From an uncultured Paracoccaceae bacterium (lineage in GTDB: Bacteria; Pseudomonadota; Alphaproteobacteria; Rhodobacterales; Rhodobacteraceae), in NCBI GenBank assembly GCA_947497185.1, contig CANMFL010000002.1, positions 62,001 to 126,000 on the forward strand: 64,000 bases of DNA. Direction: 5' to 3'. The notes under the pieces were generated by a model, which was not told the origin of the DNA, did no database searches, and was given only the letters and a program-made list of their open reading frames with translations. This document shows, one piece after another, positions 46,565-55,346 of this stretch (positions are counted from its first letter, which is position 1; the number at the start of each line of letters is the position of its first letter). The position numbers and the translations under genes were made by a program.

Positions 46565-47013
46565 CGTTGGATGAAAAAGACCGCGCCTTGTTGCGCTTGT
46601 TGCAGATTGATGCAGCCCAACCGACGGGACGTTTGGGTGACAAGTTGGGGCTTTCACAACCCGCTACATGGCGACGGATCAAGCGATTGCAGGATGCAGG
46701 CGTGATTGCGGGGCGGCGGTTAATCTTGGATGCAGAAAAACTGGGGTTCGGCGTCACGGTGTTTTTGGGGGTCAAATTGGCGACCAAAGGGCGCGTCAGC
46801 CTAGAGGACTTTGAGCGGGCCGTATCTGCGATCGCGGAGGTGCAAAGCGTCGAGCACGTGTTGGGTTTATACGACTACCGATTGCGGGTTGTGGCACGAG
46901 ATTTGGCCGATTTTGAACGCGTTTTGCGGCGTCGTATCATGACGATGCGGGGGGTTGGTAACGTTGAAGCCAATATCATGCTGAGCGAAGAAAAACTTGC
47001 TGGCCCGCTGTGA
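46561..47013 (+). CDS. Lrp/AsnC-family transcriptional regulator (150 aa), second of a tandem pair
   Basis: Typical Lrp: MTLDEKDRALLRLLQIDAAQ, the HTH helix GLSQPATWRRIKRLQDAGVI, then the RAM domain (AIAEVQSVEHVLGLYDYRLR). It differs clearly from its upstream neighbour in the N-terminus, so the two are diverged paralogues that overlap by 4 bp and may form hetero-oligomers. Followed after 78 bp by the GGDEF gene. Confidence 0.92.
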   Translation: MTLDEKDRALLRLLQIDAAQPTGRLGDKLGLSQPATWRRIKRLQDAGVIAGRRLILDAEKLGFGVTVFLGVKLATKGRVSLEDFERAVSAIAEVQSVEHVLGLYDYRLRVVARDLADFERVLRRRIMTMRGVGNVEANIMLSEEKLAGPL

Positions 47014-47091
47014 TTGGTACGGTTTGTTAAGCCTTTTGGTATAGGTGTCGCACGTCCACAGTGGCTTGCAAATTCCCAATTGAGGCGTCTT

Positions 47092-47802
47092 ATGTTTCCG
47101 CGACCGAAGACTATGAAAGCCGTTTGGCTGTATACAGTGCTCGCCTCGATGTGTTCGGTGGTCGTGACTGTTATACTCGTGCGTGTGGGGTTTTCGGATT
47201 CCGATACGGGGTTTCTACTGTTTAAATCCAGTCTGATCGCGCTTTGCTGTGCTGTCCCGACGACTTGGATTTTGTGGAATGAGATGCGCAAGAACGAAGA
47301 GTTGGTCGGCGAATTGCAAGGCCTCGTTGATCGCGACCGACTGACCGATATTGCGACGCGTGACTATTTTTTCAGCCGTATGTCTGCAAATCCGGACGCT
47401 TATGGCGTGTCATTAATGGTTGATATCGATAACTTTAAATCCATCAATGATACGTTCGGGCATTTCGCCGGTGACAAGGTCATCCGCGAGGTTGCGACGA
47501 CATTGGCTGCTAACATCCGGCCAGATGATATTGTGTGTCGTTTTGGTGGTGAAGAATTTGCATTGTTTTTACATCAACACCATCAGGATCAAGGGCTGGA
47601 GGTGGCTGAAAGTTTGCGCCAATTGGTTGAGGCGATGTCATTAACTTACGAAGGTCAGATCATTGAGGTTACGGTGTCGATTGGCGGCTCGTTAAAGCAA
47701 CGGATCGAGACGATTGAGGCCGCGATCAAAGAAGCGGATGTTGCGTTATATCGTGCAAAAAACGGCGGGCGGAACCAGACGATTTTTTCGGCGGTTGGGT
47801 AA
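47092..47802 (+). CDS. membrane-anchored diguanylate cyclase (GGDEF domain, 236 aa)
   Basis: Two transmembrane helices (about 12-31 and 42-62) and a single GGDEF domain (about 78-236). The active-site signature is GGEEF (152-156) and the inhibitory I-site RxxD is intact (RPDD, 143-146), spaced five residues before it as usual. It should make c-di-GMP with product feedback. The start at 47092 has a GAGG site; the 26 codons upstream are unlike the family. Possible downstream receptors in the window are the PilZ protein and the GT2 enzyme. Confidence 0.92.
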   Translation: MFPRPKTMKAVWLYTVLASMCSVVVTVILVRVGFSDSDTGFLLFKSSLIALCCAVPTTWILWNEMRKNEELVGELQGLVDRDRLTDIATRDYFFSRMSANPDAYGVSLMVDIDNFKSINDTFGHFAGDKVIREVATTLAANIRPDDIVCRFGGEEFALFLHQHHQDQGLEVAESLRQLVEAMSLTYEGQIIEVTVSIGGSLKQRIETIEAAIKEADVALYRAKNGGRNQTIFSAVG

Positions 47803-47886
47803 GGGGGGACATCGCATCCGAGATAGGCTTTGCTTTTCGCGCCATGCAGACTTACGTCCGGATGAGAACAGCGAACGGAGGCGACA

Positions 47887-49017
47887 ATGAACGACATATA
47901 TAAATCAGACGTAGATCCCGATGGGCTAATGGAATTTTCGGTTGTTTTCACCGATCGGTCGCTCAATTCCATGTCCAAAGCGTTTCAGGGCGTGATGAAT
48001 GACATCTCTGGCATGCTGAAAGACGTCTATAACGCTGACGCGGTGGCGATTGTCCCCGGTGGCGGCACCTTCGGGATGGAAGCTGTCGCCCGCCAATTTG
48101 GCGCCAATTCCCATGCATTTATTCTGCGCAACGGTTGGTTTTCCTACCGCTGGACGCAGATTTTTGACGCGGGTGACTTTACTGCCAAGACGACGGTTCT
48201 AAAGGCTCGCCAGTCTGGCAACGATACGCGCGCACCTTTTGCGCCCGCGCCGATAGAAGAGGTCACAGCGGCCATTCGCGCCGCTAAGCCGGACGTCGTT
48301 TTTGCGCCTCACGTGGAAACTTCCGCGGGCATCATTTTGCCAGACGATTACATTGCCGCCATGTCCGCGGCCGCCCACGAGGTCGGCGCGTTGATGGTAT
48401 TGGACTGCATCGCGTCGGGCTGTGCGTGGGTCGATATGAAAGCGACCGGCGTTGATGTGTTGATCTCTGCGCCGCAAAAAGGCTGGTCTGCCACGCCAAG
48501 TGCGGGGCTCGTCATGATGTCGGAACGCGCTGTTGCACGGATGGCTGATACGACGTCGAACTCCTTCGCGGCTGACCTGAAAAAGTGGCACTCTATCATG
48601 CAGGCCTACGAAAACGGCGGCCACGCGTATCACGCGACAATGCCAACTGATAGCTTGCGAGCATTCCGCGATACGATGGTCGAGACCCGCGATTATGGTT
48701 TCGCAAAGCTGAAAGACGCGCAATGGGCTTTGGGCGACGCGGTGCGGGCATATCTCGCGGGCAAAGGCGTGAAGTCTGTGGCCGCTGACGGATTCGGCGC
48801 ACCGGGCGTCGTTGTCAGCTACACCGATGATCCGGCGATCCAGAACGGTAGCAAATTCGTGGCCGAAGGGATGCAAATCGCGGCGGGCGTGCCGTTGCAA
48901 TGTGATGAACCCGACGATTTCCGCACGTTCCGTTTGGGGCTGTTCGGCCTCGACAAGCTTTATGATGTTGACGCCACGATGGCACGTTTGACGGGCGTAC
49001 TTGATCGCGTTCTTTAA
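47887..49017 (+). CDS. class V PLP aminotransferase (alanine--glyoxylate type, 376 aa)
   Basis: Fold-type I aminotransferase. VPGGGTFGMEAVARQFG near residue 57 and the PLP-binding Lys in SAPQKGWSATPSAGLVMMSE (about 199) fit the serine-pyruvate/alanine-glyoxylate branch. Probable role is glyoxylate or serine transamination, but substrate cannot be read from sequence. Its stop overlaps the convergent hydroxylase stop by 4 bp. Confidence 0.85.
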   Translation: MNDIYKSDVDPDGLMEFSVVFTDRSLNSMSKAFQGVMNDISGMLKDVYNADAVAIVPGGGTFGMEAVARQFGANSHAFILRNGWFSYRWTQIFDAGDFTAKTTVLKARQSGNDTRAPFAPAPIEEVTAAIRAAKPDVVFAPHVETSAGIILPDDYIAAMSAAAHEVGALMVLDCIASGCAWVDMKATGVDVLISAPQKGWSATPSAGLVMMSERAVARMADTTSNSFAADLKKWHSIMQAYENGGHAYHATMPTDSLRAFRDTMVETRDYGFAKLKDAQWALGDAVRAYLAGKGVKSVAADGFGAPGVVVSYTDDPAIQNGSKFVAEGMQIAAGVPLQCDEPDDFRTFRLGLFGLDKLYDVDATMARLTGVLDRVL

Positions 49018-50207
49018 CCAGCACCTAGCCCTAATTTCATGAGGCCACGCCGTATCGGTTTGGCCTCATACAGCGCTTTGATACCTGCGATCCGCAGCTC
49101 TTGCAGGATCGGTGCATCGGACATTGACGCGCGGTTTAACGCATCGATGCCGTTCACGCGCATTTTGACGTTGCCGTGCCGCGCTTTGTGGTAGGCGTCC
49201 AGCATTTCACGACTGCCTAATTCATTTTCGCGGGCAAGATCCAACAACACGGCCAAATCGGTGAGCGACATGTTCAAGCCTTGCGCGCCAATCGGTGGGA
49301 CTACATGCGCGGCTTCGGCGACCAAGGCGGTGCGCGGGCCGGACATGGCGTCGGCGATTTGCGAAATGATCGGCCAAACCATGCGGCGTGTCGCCAAGGT
49401 TAACGACCCGTAAAGTCCCGCCGAGCGCATCAACGCTTCGGATTCGAAATCTTCGTCGGACAGCGCCATTAACCGCGTGACCTCAGCGCCGCTTTCCATC
49501 CAAACCACGGCAGAACATGGTTCGCCTTCGTGGTCGGGTAACGGGACAAAGGTGAACGGCCCGCCAGAGCGGTGAATTTCCGTTGAGACATTGTCGTGCG
49601 GTGACGGGTGCGTGACGGCAAAACTGATCGCCTTTTGTCCGTAACGATTTGTTTTTACGCCTATATTCACTGCATCGCGCACGGCAGAATTGCGACCGTC
49701 CGCACCGATGACCAATTTGGCTCGGACTTGCACGCCGCCTGTCAGCATTACCAAAGCCTCGGTTTCACGAGGCAGCATTGACACAAATCCTGTGCCTGCC
49801 ATGAATTCCACGTTTGGCAATTCTCTAAGCCGCGCCAGCATTTCGCGGCGCAAAAGCCAGTTGGGAAGGTTCCAACCAAAGGGCTTATCCGAGATGTCAG
49901 TTGCGTCGAAATCCGCGCTGACCCGCGCTTTGCCATGCTCGCCACTGACGTCGGCGATGCGCATCACCTGCAATGGCGTCGCAAACGGCGCCAGCCGATC
50001 CCACATTCCGGCTGCGTCCAGAAACGCTTGGGCGGGTTGTAGGAACGCGGTTGTGCGCAAATCGGCGCCCTCGAATGCGGCATTTGTAACGGGCAGGGCG
50101 GGGTCCACGATGATAACGTTAAAGCCCGCCGCGCCAAAAGCCGCTGCTGCCGTTAACCCTGCGACGCCGCCGCCCGAGATGACAATATCTGTTGTGATGC
50201 GTTTCAT
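49014..50207 (-). CDS. UbiH/UbiF/COQ6-family FAD monooxygenase (397 aa)
   Basis: FAD-dependent hydroxylase of ubiquinone synthesis. The N-terminal dinucleotide loop is DIVISGGGVAGLTAAAAFG; VIGADGRNSAVRDAV is the DG motif; and AHVVPPIGAQGLNMSLTDLA is the second FAD motif (GD replaced by AEA-AHVV: LVAEAAHVVPP), typical of this family. The exact ring position hydroxylated cannot be assigned. Divergent from the GntR gene over 135 bp. Confidence 0.9.
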   Translation of the reverse strand: MKRITTDIVISGGGVAGLTAAAAFGAAGFNVIIVDPALPVTNAAFEGADLRTTAFLQPAQAFLDAAGMWDRLAPFATPLQVMRIADVSGEHGKARVSADFDATDISDKPFGWNLPNWLLRREMLARLRELPNVEFMAGTGFVSMLPRETEALVMLTGGVQVRAKLVIGADGRNSAVRDAVNIGVKTNRYGQKAISFAVTHPSPHDNVSTEIHRSGGPFTFVPLPDHEGEPCSAVVWMESGAEVTRLMALSDEDFESEALMRSAGLYGSLTLATRRMVWPIISQIADAMSGPRTALVAEAAHVVPPIGAQGLNMSLTDLAVLLDLARENELGSREMLDAYHKARHGNVKMRVNGIDALNRASMSDAPILQELRIAGIKALYEAKPIRRGLMKLGLGAG

Positions 50208-50312
50208 ATCCTAGACATATGCGCAGGCGGACGGCGGGGCAAAGGGCGAATTGTCTCGTGTTGAAAAAAACGCGGATATCGCTTGCATTGCGCAAGTTAA
50301 CAATCGCCGCTA

Positions 50313-50327
50313 TGTTGTTGAACAACA
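50313..50327. promoter_or_regulatory. 15-bp inverted repeat, candidate operator of the GntR gene
   Basis: TGTTGTTGAACAACA is symmetric around a single central base (7-bp arms). It sits 15 bp before the GntR start codon and just upstream of its ribosome site, the usual place for autoregulation by a dimeric FadR-type repressor. It could also affect the divergent hydroxylase gene. Confidence 0.55.
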
Positions 50328-50342
50328 AAAGGAAAGCTTGTG

Positions 50343-50987
50343 ATGTTTGACCCCAAGGCTGGCCAAAAAGACGCCTATGCGATGATCCTAGAGGCCATCG
50401 ACAGCCATTCTTACGTGCCGGGTGACAGGCTGGTCGAGAGCGAACTGGCCGAACGATTTGGCGTGTCGCGGACCCCAATCCGAGAGGCGTTGCAGCGGCT
50501 TGAGACCCAAGGTTTGTTAACCCGTGACGGGCGGTCGTTAATGGTTGCTTCACTAGATCACACGCAAATGGCGGAACTTTACGTGGTGCGCGGCGAACTT
50601 GAAGGGCTGGCAGCGCGGCTTGCGGCCCGTCATGCAACCCCAGAAGAAGTTGGTGTTTTGCGCGATATGCTGGAAAAAGATCAGACGTTTTTGAATGATC
50701 CGACTGCTTTAAGTCGGGCAAACCGGCGGTTTCATAAGCAGATTCACCTTGCCTCGCATAACCGTTTTCTTGTGCAGCAATTGGATCTCGTGCATCGCTC
50801 TATGGCGCTGCTGGCGACGACGTCTATTGCCGTTGAAGGGCGTCCAGAGGACACGTTAGCCGAGCATAATGCGATCGTGACAGCGATCGAAAATGGCGAT
50901 GGCGATGCTGCTGATGCGGCGTTGCGAGATCACATCTCAAAGGCCTACGTCACGCGTCTGAAGTTGGACGCGCAGGCGACGCAGTAG
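50343..50987 (+). CDS. GntR/FadR-family transcriptional regulator (214 aa)
   Basis: N-terminal winged HTH (residues ~10-75; LVESELAERFGVSRTPIREA, LQRLETQGLLTRDG) and C-terminal FCD domain with metal/ligand residues (ANRRFHKQIHLASHNRFL; EHNAIVTAIENGDGDAADAA). Starts at ATG 50343 after AAAGGAAAG (GTG at 50340 is possible). The inverted repeat 15 bp upstream suggests autoregulation. Its 3' end overlaps the convergent glycosyltransferase gene by 38 bp. Confidence 0.92.
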   Translation: MFDPKAGQKDAYAMILEAIDSHSYVPGDRLVESELAERFGVSRTPIREALQRLETQGLLTRDGRSLMVASLDHTQMAELYVVRGELEGLAARLAARHATPEEVGVLRDMLEKDQTFLNDPTALSRANRRFHKQIHLASHNRFLVQQLDLVHRSMALLATTSIAVEGRPEDTLAEHNAIVTAIENGDGDAADAALRDHISKAYVTRLKLDAQATQ

Positions 50988-52716
50988 GGGGTGTGGGCAA
51001 CAAGATCCCATGTGTGGTTTTGTCCCAGTAGAATGGTTTAAACGTTAGCTCGTAGAACCCTTTGTAAGCTGCAATTGCTGCCATCGGGAAATACAGATGC
51101 ACTGTCGGTATCCATTTGATCAGCCACATTTTTTTCGCCTTTGTGACACCTAGCGCCAGCACGAACATGTTGGTTAATTCCGAGAACACAAACATGCCGA
51201 CAACGGCGATCAAAACCCAACCTTGCAGGTGGTCGTTCATTGGGTGAGGCACCCCAAAAGGCATGACCCAAAATGACCATAACACGGGTGCGAGAACGAA
51301 CTGCGATAGGGTGCCTGCGAATAGGATTTGGAAGCCAAGGAATTTGCGCAAGCCCAATTCGCGGTACAACTTTTGCGGGTCTCGCATGTGGACGCCGTAG
51401 GTGATTGCGTAGCCTTTGAGCCAGCGCGACCGCTGCTTGACCCACGGCCAAAAACGTCCGTTTGCTTCTTCTTGTGTGGTTGTGGCGATCAATTCGGTCC
51501 GGTAGCCATGTCGCGCTAACCGGACGCCAAGGTCGGCGTCTTCGGTGACGTTATGTGCGTCCCAAGCCCCCAGTTTTTCCAAGATATTGCGGCGGAAAAA
51601 GAGAGTGGTGCCGCCCAAGGGCACGACCAATCCCAGCCGTTCTAGTCCCGGTAGAACAACACGAAACCAGCCTGCGTATTCCAAGGCGAAGCATCGCGTT
51701 AACCAGTTTGCAGGGGCGTTGTAGTAGTCCAGAACCCCTTGAAGACAGGCGACTTTTTCGGCACTTTTTGCAAAGTACTGTGCCACCTTTCGCAGTTGAT
51801 CGGGGTCGGGTGCGTCTTCGGCGTCGTAAACACCGACCAAGCTGCCGCGAGCGAAATCGAGTGCGTAATTCAACGCACGTGGTTTGGTTTTTAAGGTGCC
51901 TTTTGGCACCGCGATAGGTCTGATCCATGAGGGTAAATTTGTTGTGCCGAGCGATGCGCGGGTCGTTTCATCGTCGGCTTCCATCACGAGGCACAGGTCC
52001 AAACGGTCGCGGGGATAGTTGATCAGCTTGACCCGTTCCAGCAAGTGGGCTGCGATTTCTTTTTCTTTGTAGAGCGGAATCAGAATCGTGAAGATTGGTA
52101 AGGTTTCGTCGTCTATTTGTGAGATATCCGGCGCTTGGGGCTGTGCGAAGATGCCAACAATCGCGGCTGCGGCCTTTAAGAGTGTGTTTGCCGCCAATGT
52201 GATGATCGCCCAAAAGCTGAGCAGCACAAATCCGGTTACTGGCGATAAGGCGAACAGGGTGATGACCCCCAGTACGACCAGAACCGATCCGATGAGCATC
52301 AGTTTTGCATTCCATGTGCGACTGCTGACTGCGTCGGGCACGCGATTTTCGGCACGTTTGGTTAACTCATCGACGTGGCTGAGGCTGATCGCACGAAATA
52401 GATGTTGTTCGGTCGTGATCGCCATGCGGACGGGGCCATAGCGCAGGGCTAAGGCCGCGCTATGTTTTTGAAATAATTCAGGTTTGTGGGTTAAGATCAC
52501 CACCGCGCCACCGATCCGCCGCCACGGTAAAATGTGGTCGCGCAAACAGCGATGTGCGCCCCAGATATCGACCAAGCCTGCTTCGGGGGGCCGCACGCAA
52601 GGGTTTATGATGGCGCAGCGGTAACTGATTGCTTGGGATTGGGCGATGGTCAGCGCGGTCGCGTCGTGCATGTGGACACGTGACTTTTCGTCGAAATGCG
52701 CTTGTTGGTTAATCAT
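50950..52716 (-). CDS. family 2 processive-type glycosyltransferase, membrane-bound (588 aa)
   Basis: A cytoplasmic N-terminal region (1-125) is followed by a TM pair (about 138-180), the GT2 catalytic domain and four C-terminal TM helices. Catalytic motifs are present: VMEADDETT, VYDAEDAPDP (DxD type), TEDADLGVRLARHG and QRSRWLKGYA (QxxRW). Likely forms a polysaccharide at the inner membrane. The N-terminal 125 residues vaguely resemble the MshEN-type c-di-GMP-binding N-domain (PWRRIGGAVVIL ... VRMAITTEQHLFRAI), as in some other GT2 enzymes, which is a tentative inference. It overlaps the GntR gene by 38 bp at the 3' end. AGAGG precedes the ATG at 52716. Confidence 0.88.
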   Translation of the reverse strand: MINQQAHFDEKSRVHMHDATALTIAQSQAISYRCAIINPCVRPPEAGLVDIWGAHRCLRDHILPWRRIGGAVVILTHKPELFQKHSAALALRYGPVRMAITTEQHLFRAISLSHVDELTKRAENRVPDAVSSRTWNAKLMLIGSVLVVLGVITLFALSPVTGFVLLSFWAIITLAANTLLKAAAAIVGIFAQPQAPDISQIDDETLPIFTILIPLYKEKEIAAHLLERVKLINYPRDRLDLCLVMEADDETTRASLGTTNLPSWIRPIAVPKGTLKTKPRALNYALDFARGSLVGVYDAEDAPDPDQLRKVAQYFAKSAEKVACLQGVLDYYNAPANWLTRCFALEYAGWFRVVLPGLERLGLVVPLGGTTLFFRRNILEKLGAWDAHNVTEDADLGVRLARHGYRTELIATTTQEEANGRFWPWVKQRSRWLKGYAITYGVHMRDPQKLYRELGLRKFLGFQILFAGTLSQFVLAPVLWSFWVMPFGVPHPMNDHLQGWVLIAVVGMFVFSELTNMFVLALGVTKAKKMWLIKWIPTVHLYFPMAAIAAYKGFYELTFKPFYWDKTTHGILLPTPPTASPARPTSDA

Positions 52717-52757
52717 AGATGCCTCTGGTTGAATACCACAGGCATACCGCGAAACGA

Positions 52758-52788
52758 TTAACGCCCGGTTAAGGTTAACCGGGCGTTA
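52758..52788. promoter_or_regulatory. 14-bp inverted repeat containing TTAA-N7-TTAA (terminator for carA and/or CtrA box)
   Basis: TAACGCCCGGTTAA (52759-52772) is the perfect complement of TTAACCGGGCGTTA (52775-52788), with a 2-bp centre. The left arm also reads TTAA-CGCCCGG-TTAA (52758-52772), the CtrA consensus, beginning 42 bp upstream of the glycosyltransferase start. It lies 15 bp after the carA stop. A T-run is absent, so either a weak terminator of carA or a regulatory palindrome fits. Confidence 0.55.
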
Positions 52789-52803
52789 GGGAATTTTGAG
52801 AGT

Positions 52804-53958
52804 TTAAGCGCGTGCGTCCATTGCCGCAGCAAACCGTTCAAACAGGTAGTAGCTGTCTTGCGGGCCTGGGCTGGCTTCTGGGTGGTGTTGCACTGAAAAT
52901 ACGGGTTTATCTTGCACGCGCAGACCGCAGTTGGACCCGTCGAACAGCGACACATGGGTCTCGGTCACACCTTCGGGCAGGGTTTGCGTATCAACCGCAA
53001 AGCCGTGGTTCATTGATGTGATTTCGACTTTACCAGTCTCATAGTCCTTCACAGGGTGGTTCGCGCCGTGGTGGCCGTGGTTCATTTTGATGGTTTTAGC
53101 ACCCAAAGCGAGCGCAAGCATCTGATGCCCAAGGCAAATCCCGAACACAGGAATGTCTGTCGCCAGTACACCTTTGATCATCGGCACGGCGTATGCGCCA
53201 GTGGCTGCCGGATCGCCTGGACCGTTGGACAAGAACACGCCGTCTGGTTTCAGGGCCAATACGTCTTCGGCTGTGGCGGACGCAGGTAGAACTGTGACGT
53301 CGCAACCTGCGGATGCAAGGCAGCGCAGGATGTTGCGTTTTGCACCGTAATCAATTGCGACGACCTTGTGCTTTGCGTTTTTCTGTTCGGTATAACCTTC
53401 GGGCCACGCCCACCGCATTTCATTCCAGTGGTAGGATTGTGCGCAAGTAACTTCTTTGGCCAGATCCAGCCCTTCGAGGCCGGAAAAACCTCGGGCGGCG
53501 GCGACGAGCGCTTCGATATCAAAGTTACCGTCTGGGTCGTGCGCGAGCGCCACATGCGGCGCGCCTTGCTGACGGATCGCGCGGGTCAAACGACGCGTAT
53601 CAACGCCACCCATGCCGATCCGGCCACGGCGTTCTAGCCAAACAGTTAATTCTTCGGTCGAGCGCCAGTTGGACGCATCGGTCGGGTCCCATTTGACGAT
53701 CATGCCTTCGGCTACCGGATCGGATGTTTCGTCGTCTTCGGGTGTGACACCAGTGTTGCCGATATGCGGGAAGGTGAATGTCACAACTTGGCCCGCGTAG
53801 GACGGGTCGGTCATGATTTCTTGGTAGCCGGTCATTGCGGTGTTGAAACACAGCTCTGCGGTGGTCTGGCCGGTAGCACCAAACCCGTGTCCGTAGAACA
53901 AAGTGCCATCAGCAAGAGCAAGACAGGCGGTTGGTTTTGGGGTCAGTTGGTCGGACAT
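52804..53958 (-). CDS. carA: carbamoyl-phosphate synthase, small (glutaminase) subunit
   Basis: Supplies ammonia to CarB for carbamoyl phosphate. The C-terminal class I glutamine amidotransferase carries the nucleophile Cys in VFGICLGHQMLALAL and the His/Glu in VQHHPEASPGPQDSY. The N-terminal domain contains LCFNTAMTGYQEIMTDPSYA. Length 384 aa is usual. The start at 53958 has a GGATC region upstream; nine in-frame codons above it (from 53985) are less likely. carB is not in the window. Divergent from the GatB/YqeY gene. Confidence 0.97.
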   Translation of the reverse strand: MSDQLTPKPTACLALADGTLFYGHGFGATGQTTAELCFNTAMTGYQEIMTDPSYAGQVVTFTFPHIGNTGVTPEDDETSDPVAEGMIVKWDPTDASNWRSTEELTVWLERRGRIGMGGVDTRRLTRAIRQQGAPHVALAHDPDGNFDIEALVAAARGFSGLEGLDLAKEVTCAQSYHWNEMRWAWPEGYTEQKNAKHKVVAIDYGAKRNILRCLASAGCDVTVLPASATAEDVLALKPDGVFLSNGPGDPAATGAYAVPMIKGVLATDIPVFGICLGHQMLALALGAKTIKMNHGHHGANHPVKDYETGKVEITSMNHGFAVDTQTLPEGVTETHVSLFDGSNCGLRVQDKPVFSVQHHPEASPGPQDSYYLFERFAAAMDARA

Positions 53959-54154
53959 GGGCAGATCCTTTTGAGGGGGCGGCATCCCCCGATTGGCGGC
54001 AAATTGTGCTGGACTTACGGTCTGGCGTCCGTGGGGTCAAGGTCAGAACCGCGCCTTGCAAACAAGGCGATCACGTCGCGGCAGTCTGCTTGTCATGACT
54101 GCAAATGCAGCGTAACCTGCACGTTCGTCTAACGGTACATGAACGGGAGTTATC

Positions 54155-54616
54155 ATGGACATGCGTACACGGGTCGCAACAGCCCTGAAAGAAGCGATGA
54201 AAGCGAAAGATGCAGAGCGTCTGTCGACATTGCGTTTGATCAATGCTGCGATCAAAGACCGGGATATCGCATTGCGCGGCACCGAGGACGAAGCAAAAGG
54301 CTGTGGCGACACAGACGTGCTTGGTATCTTGGGGCGGATGGTCAAACAACGCCAAGAGAGCGCACGCGCCTACGAAGAGGGCGGGCGGCTTGAGCTGGCT
54401 GAGAAAGAATTGGGCGAGATCAAAGTCATCGAAGACTTCTTGCCAAAACAACTGAACGAAGACGAATCTGCGGCTGCCGTGGATGCCGCCATTGCCGAAG
54501 TGGGTGCGACAAGCATCCGCGACATGGGCAAGGTCATGGGCATTCTCAAAGGCAAATACACCGGACAGATGGATTTCGGTAAAGTTGGACCGCTGGTCAA
54601 AGACCGGTTGGGTTAA
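54155..54616 (+). CDS. GatB/YqeY-domain protein (153 aa)
   Basis: Small helical protein with MRTRVATALKEAMKAKDAER, LSTLRLINAAIKDRDIALRG and the C-terminal GKVMGILKGKYTGQMDFGKV, hallmarks of the YqeY family, related to the tail domain of the GatB amidotransferase subunit. Thought to bind tRNA or act in amidation; function unproven. A GGGAG site precedes the ATG. The paired gene carA is divergent over 196 bp, a common carA-yqeY neighbourhood in alphaproteobacteria. A strong terminator follows. Confidence 0.9.
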   Translation: MDMRTRVATALKEAMKAKDAERLSTLRLINAAIKDRDIALRGTEDEAKGCGDTDVLGILGRMVKQRQESARAYEEGGRLELAEKELGEIKVIEDFLPKQLNEDESAAAVDAAIAEVGATSIRDMGKVMGILKGKYTGQMDFGKVGPLVKDRLG

Positions 54617-54623
54617 GCTATCG

Positions 54624-54661
54624 GGTCAAAGCGGGCGCTAGAGTCTGCTTTGACCTTTTTT
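54624..54661 (+). terminator. intrinsic terminator after the GatB/YqeY gene
   Basis: GGTCAAAGC (54624-54632) pairs with GCTTTGACC (54647-54655), a 9-bp stem with a 14-nt loop, followed by TTTTTT (54656-54661). It ends inside the stop region of the convergent DUF2244 gene. Confidence 0.93.
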
Positions 54662-55151
54662 ATGTGGCTTTGAGTGCGCGTTTTAGATCGCCATACAGTG
54701 CCAAACGTTCGCGTTCATCCAGAAAACTGCCGATTTCAACTTCGCGTGGTCCGCCGCGCATCGTGATGTAATTTGGGACCGGACCGCCTGTGGGATGCAG
54801 GTGGACTGTGATCCAATAGCGGTTCGCCTCCCATGTTTGGTGTGATTTATCCGCGTTTTGGCGCATCAAGGTGGCGATATCACCTTTGACCGTTAGCACT
54901 TCTAAAACTTCACCGCGTTTATAGCTGACGTTGAGTGCGAACCAAATGCCCCACAATGCCAAGCCGAAAAACGGCAATAATCCCCAGAGTACCGCTGAAC
55001 CGATCATCGCGAGCAAGGGCAGGGCGAACATCACGATTGTGCCACCGACAAAGATCACAAAATCTTTGCGGAGTAGTGACCGATAGGGCCACAGGCTGAG
55101 GCTCCAATCAGGTGATTTGTGTGGCGGCGGTGATGACCATTCGTAAGGCAT
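54660..55151 (-). CDS. DUF2244-family membrane protein (163 aa)
   Basis: Begins MPYEWSSPPPHKSPDWSLSL and has two adjacent transmembrane helices (about 30-75), then a conserved cytoplasmic segment WEANRYWITVHLHPTGGPVP and LTMRGG-type motif ITMRGGPREVEIGSFLDERE. These fit DUF2244, common in alphaproteobacteria, often near cytochrome oxidase genes; function unknown. ctaD lies 2 kb away. Convergent with the GatB/YqeY gene. Confidence 0.85.
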   Translation of the reverse strand: MPYEWSSPPPHKSPDWSLSLWPYRSLLRKDFVIFVGGTIVMFALPLLAMIGSAVLWGLLPFFGLALWGIWFALNVSYKRGEVLEVLTVKGDIATLMRQNADKSHQTWEANRYWITVHLHPTGGPVPNYITMRGGPREVEIGSFLDERERLALYGDLKRALKAT

Positions 55152-55346
55152 GGTGGAAAACTAGCGCAGGCGAGGGGCGGGGCAAATATGATTTTTGCAG
55201 GACGGGTGTGGCTATTTGTCATGTGCATCCGGGCTGCGTGGTCAGGACACACATCTGTGAACGCGGAACCGTTGAAACGGCTCTAGCCATTTGGTTGCGG
55301 GCATGGAAAGTATAGGAAAATTCATCTTTTCGCAAAGGGTCACATC

